A stretch of 43,551 bases of DNA from a virus. The translations under genes and the position numbers were made by a program. Below the pieces are notes generated by a model. It did no database searches and had not been told where the DNA came from. It was given only the letters and a program-made list of their open reading frames with translations. Location of the stretch: positions 1 through 43,551 of the IMG/VR virus record IMGVR_UViG_3300035070_001113. One strand, given 5' to 3'. Of the stretch, positions 7,885-13,893 are shown one piece after another (positions within the stretch are counted from its first letter, which is position 1; every line of letters starts with the position of its first letter).

Positions 7885-8802
7885 ATGGCGATTTCAAGAT
7901 CACAATTACTAAAAGAACTCCTTCCCGGCTTAAATGCTTTGTTTGGTTTAGAGTATGCCAAATATGGTGAAGAGCATAAGGAGATCTATGAGCAAGAGAC
8001 TTCTGAGCGTTCGTTTGAAGAAGAGACAAAGCTTTCTGGCTTTGGAGCAGCCCCAGTAAAATCTGAAGGCGCAGCTATCGAATACGATAACGCACAAGAA
8101 GCATTTACAGCTCGCTATACGCACGAAACTGTTGCTATGGGCTTTGCGATAACCGAAGAGGCTTCTGAAGATAATCTTTATGATAGTCTTGGCGCTCGTT
8201 ATACAAAGGCTTTGGCTCGTGCTATGGCTTACACAAAGCAGGTTAAAGCTGCTGCAGTTTTAAACAAAGGCTTTACTGGAACAGGTAATCCTACCTATGG
8301 TGACGGAAAAGTATTGTTTGCAACTGACCACCCACTAGTTTCTGGTGGAACAAACAGCAACCGTCCTACAACAGGCGCAGACTTAAATGAAACATCTCTT
8401 GAAGATGCGGTAATTCAAATTGCAGCTTGGACAGACGAGCGTGGTTTGTTAATTGCAGCTAAACCAAGAAAGCTAATTATCCCTCCTGCACTTCAGTTCG
8501 TGGCAACACGTATACTTGAAACACAGCAGAGAGTAGGAACAGCAGATAACGATATTAACGCTATTGTGACAACTGGAGCTATTCCAGAGGGTTACACAGT
8601 TAATCATTATCTAACTGATACTAACGCTTTCTTCTTAACAACTGATGTACCTAATGGATTGAAGCACTTTGTTCGTGCGCCTATGGCGACTTCTATGGAC
8701 GGAGACTTTGATACAGGTAACGTACGTTACAAGGCTCGTGAGCGCTATTCATTTGGCGTATCTGATCCTTTGGGTATGTTTGGTTCTCCGGGAGCTTCGT
8801 AA
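7885..8802 (+). CDS. Major capsid protein (Mu gpT-like family)
   Basis: This is the HK97-fold shell subunit. Its 305 residues show the series I recognise from Mu gpT-type major head subunits in marine phages: ERSFEEETKLSGFGAAPVKS, YTHETVAMGFAITEEASEDN, RYTKALARAMAYTKQVKAAA, DERGLLIAAKPRKLIIPP, VGTADNDINAI, TDVPNGLKHFVRAPM and RYKARERYSFGVSDPLG. Start ATG has AAGGAG upstream, 12 bases after the previous gene. A strong terminator follows at 8819-8850, consistent with high expression of the head operon. Its last 58 bases are overlapped on the other strand by the HNH gene. Confidence 0.95.
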   Translation: MAISRSQLLKELLPGLNALFGLEYAKYGEEHKEIYEQETSERSFEEETKLSGFGAAPVKSEGAAIEYDNAQEAFTARYTHETVAMGFAITEEASEDNLYDSLGARYTKALARAMAYTKQVKAAAVLNKGFTGTGNPTYGDGKVLFATDHPLVSGGTNSNRPTTGADLNETSLEDAVIQIAAWTDERGLLIAAKPRKLIIPPALQFVATRILETQQRVGTADNDINAIVTTGAIPEGYTVNHYLTDTNAFFLTTDVPNGLKHFVRAPMATSMDGDFDTGNVRYKARERYSFGVSDPLGMFGSPGAS

Positions 8803-9176
8803 GAAGTTTTCACTTGGGAAAGGGAGCGTTTTGCTCCCTTTTTCTTTTTCTTATCTACTCTTTCTTGATGGTGAAGCTTTCTATGACAGTTAGCGCACAA
8901 CACCATACACTTTTTTATTTCTTCATAGGCTTCTTTGAAATTGTGATTTGACACTAATTTATTAACTGGCCTATTATCTTTACTTCTTTTTATATGATGA
9001 AAATCTATAGTGGATATGTGTCTTTCTCCACATATTTCACAAGATAAAGATTCTTTAAATTCTAACCACTGTTTTTTCAGTCTTTTTTTTCTTTCTTTAT
9101 TTCTCCTAAGATATGTATCTTTATTTTTTAAGTAGTGATCTCTTTTATACTGTTTTCTTTTTTCATCATCTGTCAT
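8745..9176 (-). CDS. HNH endonuclease (free-standing, homing-type)
   Basis: This 143-residue nuclease has a basic N-terminal half (KRKQYKRDHYLKNKDTYLRR) and an HNH core with zinc cysteines C46/C49 (CEICG), the metal-binding DFHH (58-61) and CANCHRKLHH (C94, C97, H98), as in HNH homing enzymes that cut DNA to spread. Its start overlaps the stop of the upstream GNAT gene (ATGA), so the two form a leftward operon. Residues after ~109 (KKKKKGAKRS onward) are encoded by the antisense of the capsid terminator and the capsid 3' end. They do not look like part of the domain, which suggests that the frame simply runs on into older sequence. Confidence 0.9.
   Translation of the reverse strand: MTDDEKRKQYKRDHYLKNKDTYLRRNKERKKRLKKQWLEFKESLSCEICGERHISTIDFHHIKRSKDNRPVNKLVSNHNFKEAYEEIKKCMVLCANCHRKLHHQERVDKKKKKGAKRSLSQVKTSYEAPGEPNIPKGSDTPNE
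8819..8850 (+). terminator. Rho-independent terminator after the capsid gene
   Basis: A 9-bp perfect stem AAAGGGAGC (8819-8827) / GCTCCCTTT (8833-8841) with a 5-base loop GTTTT is followed by a T-rich run interrupted by single C residues to 8850. It lies 16 bases after the capsid stop. In the opposite direction there is no T tract, so it acts on rightward transcription only. It lies inside the coding sequence of the antisense HNH gene. Confidence 0.9.
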
Positions 9177-9601
9177 AGTCTTTTAGCCCAATAGATTGAA
9201 TTTTCATTACCCCAAGGGGAGCTTGGATATATTATTTTGTACTTACATCGTATTAAGGAATTACTGGATGCAGGATTGTCAGTTGATGTATCCGTTATAA
9301 TCCATGTATGTCCTTTTTTTCTACTAAATCGTTCTCTTCTACGAATTAGTGATTTTTGTATACCCAAACCTCTATTATCTGGATGCACACAGCAGCGAGA
9401 TAAATATGCTGTATCTAACCATTGTCTTGATGGAGTAATTAAACCAAAAGCTATTAGTATTTTGTTTTCATATACTAAAAACCATTCTCCTTCTGGTTCT
9501 TCAGACGGTGTAACTGGGTCATCAGCAGGTAGAGACAGTTTTTGTAAGAAGATTAGTTGATTTACTTGTTTTTGGTTTAAATCTAAAGAGTTAACTCTCA
9601 T
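9173..9601 (-). CDS. GNAT-family N-acetyltransferase
   Basis: This 142-residue protein has the GNAT layout. A strand pair FLVYENKILIAFGLITPS (41-58) is followed by YLSRCCVHPDNRGLGIQKSL, where the acetyl-CoA pyrophosphate loop RGLGIQ (77-82) follows the strand-4 motif. Then come WIITDTSTDNPASSNSLIRC with the typical N/S-rich alpha-4 region and a C-terminal YKIIYPSSPWG..SIYW. The family moves acetyl from acetyl-CoA to an amine; the substrate is unknown. It is on the opposite strand from the structural genes and coupled to the HNH gene, so it may be a moron or cargo gene. No good leftward promoter is obvious upstream. Confidence 0.85.
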   Translation of the reverse strand: MRVNSLDLNQKQVNQLIFLQKLSLPADDPVTPSEEPEGEWFLVYENKILIAFGLITPSRQWLDTAYLSRCCVHPDNRGLGIQKSLIRRRERFSRKKGHTWIITDTSTDNPASSNSLIRCKYKIIYPSSPWGNENSIYWAKRL

Positions 9602-9615
9602 GATAATTTGTTGTG

Positions 9616-9644
9616 TTGCATTTGATGTATTTTAATGGTATAAG
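9616..9644 (+). promoter_or_regulatory. Sigma-70-type promoter restarting structural transcription
   Basis: TTGCAT (9616-9621), an exact 17-base spacer and TATAAG (9639-9644) form a good promoter pointing at the gene starting at 9737. It lies just after the antisense GNAT/HNH insert, and the capsid operon is terminated before that insert, so a promoter is expected here. A leader of about 85 bases follows. Confidence 0.6.
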
Positions 9645-9666
9645 AAGTAAATATCTAGGGTTAATC

Positions 9667-9710
9667 TACACACTTAACTGACCTAGCAGACATAGTAGAG
9701 AAAGTGTGTA
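9667..9710 (+). promoter_or_regulatory. Inverted repeat in the 9737 gene leader
   Basis: TACACACTT (9667-9675) and AAGTGTGTA (9702-9710) are perfectly complementary over 9 bp with a 26-base loop. They lie between the proposed promoter and the ribosome site (AGGAG, 9726-9730). This could be an mRNA 5' stabilising hairpin or an operator. There is no T tract, so it is not a terminator. Confidence 0.4.
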
Positions 9711-9736
9711 TATGTGCTACTACACAGGAGAAATAA

Positions 9737-10207
9737 ATGGGTACAACTACCTTTTCTGGTCCAGTTAAGGCCGGAACAATCAAAGACACAACAGGCACGA
9801 CTGTAGGAACTGACGTAAATAACGTTGGTTTTGTACTAATGGCTCAGTCAGCAGTAATTGATATTACTGGCACGACCGCTACAACCACAGTTGGTGTTAT
9901 CCCAGCAAATTCTAAAATTACAGAAGTGATGTTAAACGTTGTGGAAGCTTCAAACTCCCCTTCAGCAGCTACGGTTTCAGTAGGGTTTTCAGGAGCAACA
10001 ACAGCTTTATTAAACGGGACAAACGCTAAAGCCGCAGCTTTAACATACAGCACAGGTATGGCTACCGCTTCTATTAATATAGGAACTGTTGATCGCACGG
10101 TAATCGCTACATTTAATCCAATAGCCACGGCAACTGGAACAGAGGGCATTGCTGACGTAACTGTTAAATATTTACAAGATACTAATCTAGACGTAACCGA
10201 TTCTTAA
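9737..10207 (+). CDS. Probable virion structural protein
   Basis: 156 residues, Thr/Ala/Val-rich and beta-type. The start MGTTTFSGPVKAGTIKDTTG is a recognisable opening of virion proteins in marine phages. The protein has no Cys, few charged residues and repeated TATTTVGVIPANSKI-type strands. It is first in the transcription unit after the GNAT/HNH insert, with a good ribosome site (GGAG, 6 bases). It may be a head fibre or decoration protein; the precise role is unknown. Confidence 0.75.
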   Translation: MGTTTFSGPVKAGTIKDTTGTTVGTDVNNVGFVLMAQSAVIDITGTTATTTVGVIPANSKITEVMLNVVEASNSPSAATVSVGFSGATTALLNGTNAKAAALTYSTGMATASINIGTVDRTVIATFNPIATATGTEGIADVTVKYLQDTNLDVTDS

Positions 10208-10218
10208 AGGAGTAAGAC

Positions 10219-10524
10219 ATGAGTTTTGCATCTGACGTAAAAGCTCTTACTACAAAGGATACGGGTCAAAAGATTAGTGGTAGAACCAGAATACAAGGTA
10301 TTCAGTATGTGCATAACGCTAGTGCTGATATAACTCTCAGCAATGGTGATACTGCTACGGGAACTACCTTACTACAATTAACTTCTTCTAGTGCGATTGG
10401 CACGGAAGATGTTTTCATACCTGATAACGGTATATTGTTTGATTCTGGTATGCACTTAACTAACAGCAATACTGCTGCAATAACCAGCGTAACCGTATTC
10501 TATGTAGGTGGCGGCGAGACCTAA
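10219..10524 (+). CDS. Small beta-rich structural protein
   Basis: 101 residues starting MSFASDVKALTTKDTGQKIS, followed by beta strands rich in Thr, Ser and Ile and ending SVTVFYVGGGET. AAGGAG precedes the ATG. The protein follows the preceding beta-rich protein by 11 bases and probably belongs to the same virion substructure. There is no domain I can name. Confidence 0.75.
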   Translation: MSFASDVKALTTKDTGQKISGRTRIQGIQYVHNASADITLSNGDTATGTTLLQLTSSSAIGTEDVFIPDNGILFDSGMHLTNSNTAAITSVTVFYVGGGET

Positions 10525-10526
10525 TA

Positions 10527-10826
10527 ATGGTCGAGAAGAAAAAACGAAAAGGAATGGGGATTAAAACCTCTGTGAAGTCGGGTAATTTTCGCCCGACTAA
10601 ACAAGGTGCGGGCATGACTAAAAAAGGTGTGGCTGCATACCGCAGAGCTAATCCCGGTTCTAAATTAAAAACTGCTGTTACAGGTAAAGTTAAAAAAGGT
10701 TCTAAAGACGCAAAAAGGCGTAAGTCATTCTGCGCTCGTTCTGCAGGACAAATGAAACAATTCCCCAAAGCAGCAAAAGACCCTAATAGCCGTTTACGGC
10801 AAGCTAGAAGAAGGTGGAAGTGTTAA
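10527..10826 (+). CDS. Very basic conserved phage protein (DUF6321-like)
   Basis: 99 residues, dominated by Lys and Arg. It contains GAGMTKKGVAAYRRANPGSK, LKTAVTGKVKKG and RRKSFCARSAGQMKQFPKAA, then DPNSRLRQARRRWKC, a highly conserved arrangement I associate with DUF6321-type proteins of cyanophages and other marine phages. The strong charge suggests nucleic acid binding, possibly packaged with DNA, but this is inference. The stop overlaps the next start (TAATG). Confidence 0.8.
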   Translation: MVEKKKRKGMGIKTSVKSGNFRPTKQGAGMTKKGVAAYRRANPGSKLKTAVTGKVKKGSKDAKRRKSFCARSAGQMKQFPKAAKDPNSRLRQARRRWKC

Positions 10827-11089
10827 TGGAAAAAGAAGAGATACAGAAAATCTTCAGAGGTGATATTAAAAGTGAAGTTGCTGTTCAGGCAAATGAGATA
10901 AAACACCTTCATTCTGACGTAGAGGATATGAAAGCTGATATAGAAGAAATTAAAAAATCTCTTGCAGAGATTCACAAAGTATTATCAGAGGCTAGGGGTG
11001 GTTGGAAAACATTGATGTGGGCAGCAGGCGCAGGAAGCGCTGTAACTGCTTTTATTATTGCAATACAACAAATTTTTTGGGGAAAGTAA
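10826..11089 (+). CDS. Coiled-coil plus single TM protein (XhlA/holin-like)
   Basis: 87 residues from the ATG at 10826, which overlaps the preceding stop and has GGTGGAAG upstream (a GTG at 10814 is the alternative). Residues ~15-56 form a coiled coil (EIKHLHSDVEDMKADIEEIK). A single membrane segment follows at ~62-84 (WAAGAGSAVTAFIIAIQQIF), ending WGK. This layout matches the haemolysin XhlA/holin-associated family, whose members act in lysis. Its distance from the endopeptidase cassette makes the role uncertain; it could also be a virion membrane-interacting protein. Confidence 0.65.
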   Translation: MEKEEIQKIFRGDIKSEVAVQANEIKHLHSDVEDMKADIEEIKKSLAEIHKVLSEARGGWKTLMWAAGAGSAVTAFIIAIQQIFWGK

Positions 11090-11478
11090 TGAATCAAAAA
11101 GAAAAAAAACGTCTTTTAAGTGTTGACGCTATACCCGCTGCAGGAAAGATGGATGAGTTTATAGAAAAAAGAATGCAAGCAAAATTCCCAAAGCTGTACC
11201 CTGATGATGAAGCAAAGAAAACAATGTCAAAAAAAGACAAGGCTGAGATTGATGCTTTTATGAAACGTTATGAAAAAGATAAAGATCTTACAGATGAGTT
11301 TAAGAAAAAAATTAGGGGGGAATTAGAAGACGGCTATGCACGGGTTAGAGGTAAATCAAAAGCTCAAAGTGGAGGCATGAAAGCCGGAGGTAAAGTAAAA
11401 GCTAAGAAAAAAACAACCAGAAAATTTAGAGGTGATGGTATTGTTAAAAAAGGCAAGACTAAATGTAAGATGAGATAA
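11089..11478 (+). CDS. Lys-rich small protein with C-terminal DGIxKxGKT motif
   Basis: 129 residues from the ATG overlapping the preceding stop (TAATG at 11087-11091). The N-terminal part is helical and charged (EKKRLLSVDAIPAAGKMDEF; EAKKTMSKKDKAEIDAFMKR); the C-terminal third is Gly/Lys-rich (SGGMKAGGKVKAKKKTTRKF) and ends RGDGIVKKGKTKCKMR. The ending closely resembles that of the protein at 12158-12643 (RADGIAKRGKTRGRKV), so the two share a C-terminal module. The function is unknown; a basic virion or DNA-associated protein is likely. Confidence 0.75.
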   Translation: MNQKEKKRLLSVDAIPAAGKMDEFIEKRMQAKFPKLYPDDEAKKTMSKKDKAEIDAFMKRYEKDKDLTDEFKKKIRGELEDGYARVRGKSKAQSGGMKAGGKVKAKKKTTRKFRGDGIVKKGKTKCKMR

Positions 11479-11490
11479 AGGAGGTTTAGG

Positions 11491-12165
11491 GTGGCATATT
11501 TAATTAGTAACATTCCGTATACAAAGGTTTGGATTAGAAAAGAATTTACACATGGACATCAAAAATATCACGGGGAGTTCATACATGGCTTGGCAGTCGC
11601 AGTCACAACAATGCCAGACCGATGCCTCAGTTTCCAAATCATCTTTACTGGGTGTGAGGAAGACGGAGAAGAAGTCGGACCTCATGGCGGAGCAATGTGG
11701 GCAAGGATGCCAATCACAGCCTTATGTGGCGACATCCCATTGGATGAGTGGCCGGAAAGAATGGAAACCCACCTCGCACAGCCGTGGGACTGTCCATCGC
11801 ATTACCACTCCATTGTGTCCTTTGACAGGTGTAAGCCTAGCCCATGGTTATGTAAGATCGCCGGGGAGTTTCATACATCGAGATATTTATTTACAGTTGA
11901 CTACACCAGAAGTGAAATCGCAGACTGTCCAGCCCAACATAAGCAGAGTCACGTTATGGTGTTAACAGACGGACCTTGGAAGGGCAACATGGTTGCATTA
12001 CCCAACAATAGAGTTAGAGTTACAAGCCCTGCTCTTTGGGTTACAGGTGAAGGCGCACCTGATTTCAGACCCAGCCAACATACGCATTGTGCGGAGCAAG
12101 ATGATTCGTACATGGATCCAGAAATAACATTTAATAATTTATACAAAGGAGATGAAGATGGCTAA
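11491..12165 (+). CDS. Conserved His/Trp/Cys-rich phage protein, function unknown
   Basis: 224 residues starting with GTG behind a strong AAAGGAGG site. It is rich in Trp, His, Pro and Cys with many fixed-looking segments: LAVAVTTMPDRCLSFQIIFT, GGAMWARMPITALCGDIPLD, HLAQPWDCPSHYHSIVSFDR, LFTVDYTRSEIADCPAQHKQ, VALPNNRVRVTSPALWVTGE and APDFRPSQHTHCAEQDDSYM. I recognise it as a conserved marine/cyanophage protein without known function. By eye its codons are more G/C-rich than those of its neighbours. It lies between two lysine-rich proteins and its end overlaps the next gene by 8 bases. Confidence 0.8.
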   Translation: MAYLISNIPYTKVWIRKEFTHGHQKYHGEFIHGLAVAVTTMPDRCLSFQIIFTGCEEDGEEVGPHGGAMWARMPITALCGDIPLDEWPERMETHLAQPWDCPSHYHSIVSFDRCKPSPWLCKIAGEFHTSRYLFTVDYTRSEIADCPAQHKQSHVMVLTDGPWKGNMVALPNNRVRVTSPALWVTGEGAPDFRPSQHTHCAEQDDSYMDPEITFNNLYKGDEDG

Positions 12166-12643
12166 AATGCCTATGATTAGAGATCCAAAAACAGGTAAAA
12201 TGGTCCCAAGTTTCGCTATGGATGGTAAGGGAGCGGGAGATTTAAAAAAAGCAGCTAAAGGTGGCGCTATTAAAATGGCTAAAGGTGGTATGGCAGCTAA
12301 AGGAATGGCTAAAGGCGGTGCAGTAATGGCTAAAGGTGGTATGGCAGCTAAAGGAATGGCTAAAGGCGGCGCAATAATGGCTAAAGGCGGTTCTGTTAAG
12401 ATGGCAAAAGGCGGTGCAGTAATGGCTAAGGGCGCCGAACCTATGAAGGGTATGAAGGGTATGAAAATGGCTGGTGGTGGTATGGCTAAAGGTTATAAAG
12501 CTGGTGGTATGATGGCTAAAGGCTATAAAGCTGGTGGTGTTGCAACCAAAGGTGGTACAAAGGGTGGCGTTAGCGGTGGTACAAAAGTAACCAGAGCTGA
12601 TGGTATTGCGAAAAGAGGTAAGACAAGAGGAAGAAAAGTATAA
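12158..12643 (+). CDS. MAKGG-repeat basic protein
   Basis: 161 residues from the ATG at 12158, with GGAG six bases upstream (ATG 12152 would touch it). After MAKMPMIRDPKTGKMVPSFA the protein is almost wholly built of MAKGG, AAKGMAKGG and KGYKAGG units, then ends RADGIAKRGKTRGRKV. It has essentially no acidic residues in the repeat. Such low-complexity K/G/M/A proteins occur in marine phages and are likely to bind DNA or condense material, but the role is unproven. The repeats include a 51-bp tandem duplication. Confidence 0.8.
   Translation: MAKMPMIRDPKTGKMVPSFAMDGKGAGDLKKAAKGGAIKMAKGGMAAKGMAKGGAVMAKGGMAAKGMAKGGAIMAKGGSVKMAKGGAVMAKGAEPMKGMKGMKMAGGGMAKGYKAGGMMAKGYKAGGVATKGGTKGGVSGGTKVTRADGIAKRGKTRGRKV
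12275..12376 (+). repeat. 51-bp tandem duplication in the MAKGG gene
   Basis: Units 12275-12325 and 12326-12376 are identical except for two silent or conservative third/first-base changes, each coding MAKGGMAAKGMAKGGAV/I (17 residues). Shorter ATGGCTAAAGG units flank them to about 12560. The near identity points to recent slippage or unequal recombination. Confidence 0.9.
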
Positions 12644-12819
12644 TGGCTGTTAAAAAGAAAAAAACTACTAAAAAGAAATCAGGGGCTAAACCCACAAACC
12701 CATCTTTATACGCTCGTGTAAAAGCTGAAGCAAAAAGAAAATTTAAGGTTTTTCCAAGCGCTTATGCTTCAGGGTACATAGTACGTGAGTACAAGAAAAG
12801 GGGTGGAGGGTATAGATAA
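12643..12819 (+). CDS. Small basic conserved phage protein
   Basis: 58 residues: a lysine-rich head (MAVKKKKTTKKKSG) followed by NPSLYARVKAEAKRKFKVFP and SAYASGYIVREYKKRGGGYR, a strongly conserved small family of marine phages. Both its start and its stop overlap neighbours (TAATG on each side), so it is translated in a coupled chain. It is short, yet the pattern of conserved residues and coupling make it a secure gene. The likely role is nucleic-acid binding (inference). Confidence 0.85.
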   Translation: MAVKKKKTTKKKSGAKPTNPSLYARVKAEAKRKFKVFPSAYASGYIVREYKKRGGGYR

Positions 12820-13109
12820 TGTCTCTAAAAGAATGGTTTGGTAAAGGTAAAAAAGGCGACTGGGTTGATATAGGTGCGCCTAAAAAGAAAGGTAAATACC
12901 AAGCCTGTGGACGCAAGTCTGCAAAAGGAGATAGTAAGCGAGCATATCCAAAATGTGTACCTAGGTCAAAAGCTAAATCCATGACTGCGGCACAACGCAA
13001 GTCTGCTGTTCAAAGAAAAAGGGCAGCAGGTAATCCGGGTGGAAAACCCACAAACGTAAAAACTATTTTGAAAAAAAAGAAAGGGACTAAGGGTGGAAGG
13101 AAAGTTTAG
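12819..13109 (+). CDS. Basic Cys-containing conserved protein (DUF5872-like)
   Basis: 96 residues with the signature MSLKEWFGKGKKGDWVDIGA, PKKKGKYQACGRKSAKGD, RAYPKCVPRSKAKSMTAAQR and KSAVQRKRAAGNPGGKPTNV. I associate this with the DUF5872-type family found in viruses and bacteria. Two conserved Cys (ACGRK, PKCVP) may bind metal. The tail KKKKGTKGGRKV echoes the end of the MAKGG protein. The function is unknown. Confidence 0.8.
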   Translation: MSLKEWFGKGKKGDWVDIGAPKKKGKYQACGRKSAKGDSKRAYPKCVPRSKAKSMTAAQRKSAVQRKRAAGNPGGKPTNVKTILKKKKGTKGGRKV

Positions 13110-13338
13110 TTTTATACAAAAGCAGCTTGAAGCGTCTGAAAGATTATATGAAATAATGAAAAACGATCTTCGTGATCGAACTCAGCATCAGCTAAAGTAT
13201 TTTGAATTAATGACTGAAACAACACACAGTTTAATTTTAAAACTAGATGGTCGAGACAAAGAAATAAAAGAATTAAAAAATAGGATAGAAGAGTTAGAAA
13301 AAGAAAGAAACAAAACTTTACTATATGATAAATCTTAA
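13093..13338 (+). CDS. Small coiled-coil protein
   Basis: 81 residues from a GTG overlapping the preceding gene by 17 bases; a later ATG at 13156 is possible. The sequence is helical throughout with a heptad coiled coil at the C-terminal side (DGRDKEIKELKNRIEELEKE). There is no membrane segment or recognisable family. Because of the GTG start and weak ribosome site, the exact N-terminus is unsure. Confidence 0.6.
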   Translation: MEGKFSFIQKQLEASERLYEIMKNDLRDRTQHQLKYFELMTETTHSLILKLDGRDKEIKELKNRIEELEKERNKTLLYDKS

Positions 13339-13353
13339 TTAAAGGAGACTACT

Positions 13354-13515
13354 ATGGAAGTTATTTTTAATACATTACAACAAGCTCAGAAATACGGTAT
13401 TGAGCAAGCAAAAAGCGCTATAGATTTTAATTCTCGTGCTGCTAAAGCAGTTATAGACCACTGTGCAACAAGTTTAGATTGGTGGAAAGATATACTATCT
13501 AAAAAAGATAAGTAG
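13354..13515 (+). CDS. Small helical protein, function unknown
   Basis: 53 residues (MEVIFNTLQQAQKYGIEQAK ... ATSLDWWKDILSKKDK) behind a strong AAAGGAG site at 13341-13347. Its stop TAG overlaps the GTG of the next gene. It is predicted to be a single amphipathic helical unit. The ribosome site and coupled context support a real gene. Confidence 0.75.
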   Translation: MEVIFNTLQQAQKYGIEQAKSAIDFNSRAAKAVIDHCATSLDWWKDILSKKDK

Positions 13516-13658
13516 TGTGGAGTAAAAAGTACAAGCGCTCTATTGACTGTAAAAATCCAAAAGGGTTTAGTCAAAGGGCGCATTGCCAAGGAAGAAAGAA
13601 ACGTGCGGAAATCAAATCCAAGAATACCAAGAAAACCCGGTCAACCCGCAAGGTCTAA
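13515..13658 (+). CDS. Small Cys-containing conserved protein (KYKRSIDC type)
   Basis: 47 residues from a GTG that overlaps the preceding stop (TAGTG). The core is KYKRSIDCKNPKGFSQRAHC followed by QGRKKR, a compact pattern with two Cys and one His (CxxPxGFSQxxHCxGRK) that I recognise from small marine phage proteins; it may bind a metal. The tail is basic. It overlaps the next gene by 56 bases in another frame. Confidence 0.75.
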   Translation: MWSKKYKRSIDCKNPKGFSQRAHCQGRKKRAEIKSKNTKKTRSTRKV

Positions 13659-13893
13659 GAAACATTCTGATTTATATACGGATGAGAACCCCAAGGGTAC
13701 GATAAAAGGATTAAAGTTTGCCACACGAGAGGATGCAGTAAAAAGTGTAAGTAAGATTAGAAATAGCGGTAGATCAAAGGCACATAAGATACAAGCTGCT
13801 ATCGCTATGGAGCAAAGAGCCAGAGTTATGGGTAAAAAAGATGCTGCTGGTGTTTACAGAAAATATATAAATAGCGTGAAAGCAAAGAAATAA
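13603..13893 (+). CDS. Conserved basic phage protein, function unknown
   Basis: 96 residues from GTG 13603 (AAGGA ten bases upstream); the frame is open back to a TTG at 13543. The conserved core is PRIPRKPGQPARSKKHSDLY, TDENPKGTIKGLKFATREDA, SVSKIRNSGRSKAHKIQAAI and AMEQRARVMGKKDAAGVYRK. It is a known conserved small protein of marine phages (I believe a DUF family, number uncertain). It is basic and helical. The stop overlaps the next start (TAATG). Confidence 0.8.
   Translation: MRKSNPRIPRKPGQPARSKKHSDLYTDENPKGTIKGLKFATREDAVKSVSKIRNSGRSKAHKIQAAIAMEQRARVMGKKDAAGVYRKYINSVKAKK

Noticed and set aside
11552-11965. Plus-strand frame of 137 codons inside the His/Trp-rich gene
   Set aside because: Shadow frame; no ribosome site and no protein-like pattern, while the 11491 frame has strong conserved segments and a strong site.
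12275-12560. CRISPR-like repeat array
   Set aside because: The repeats are in-frame coding repeats of MAKGG type without unique spacers; the 14983-15045 repeats are likewise coding.
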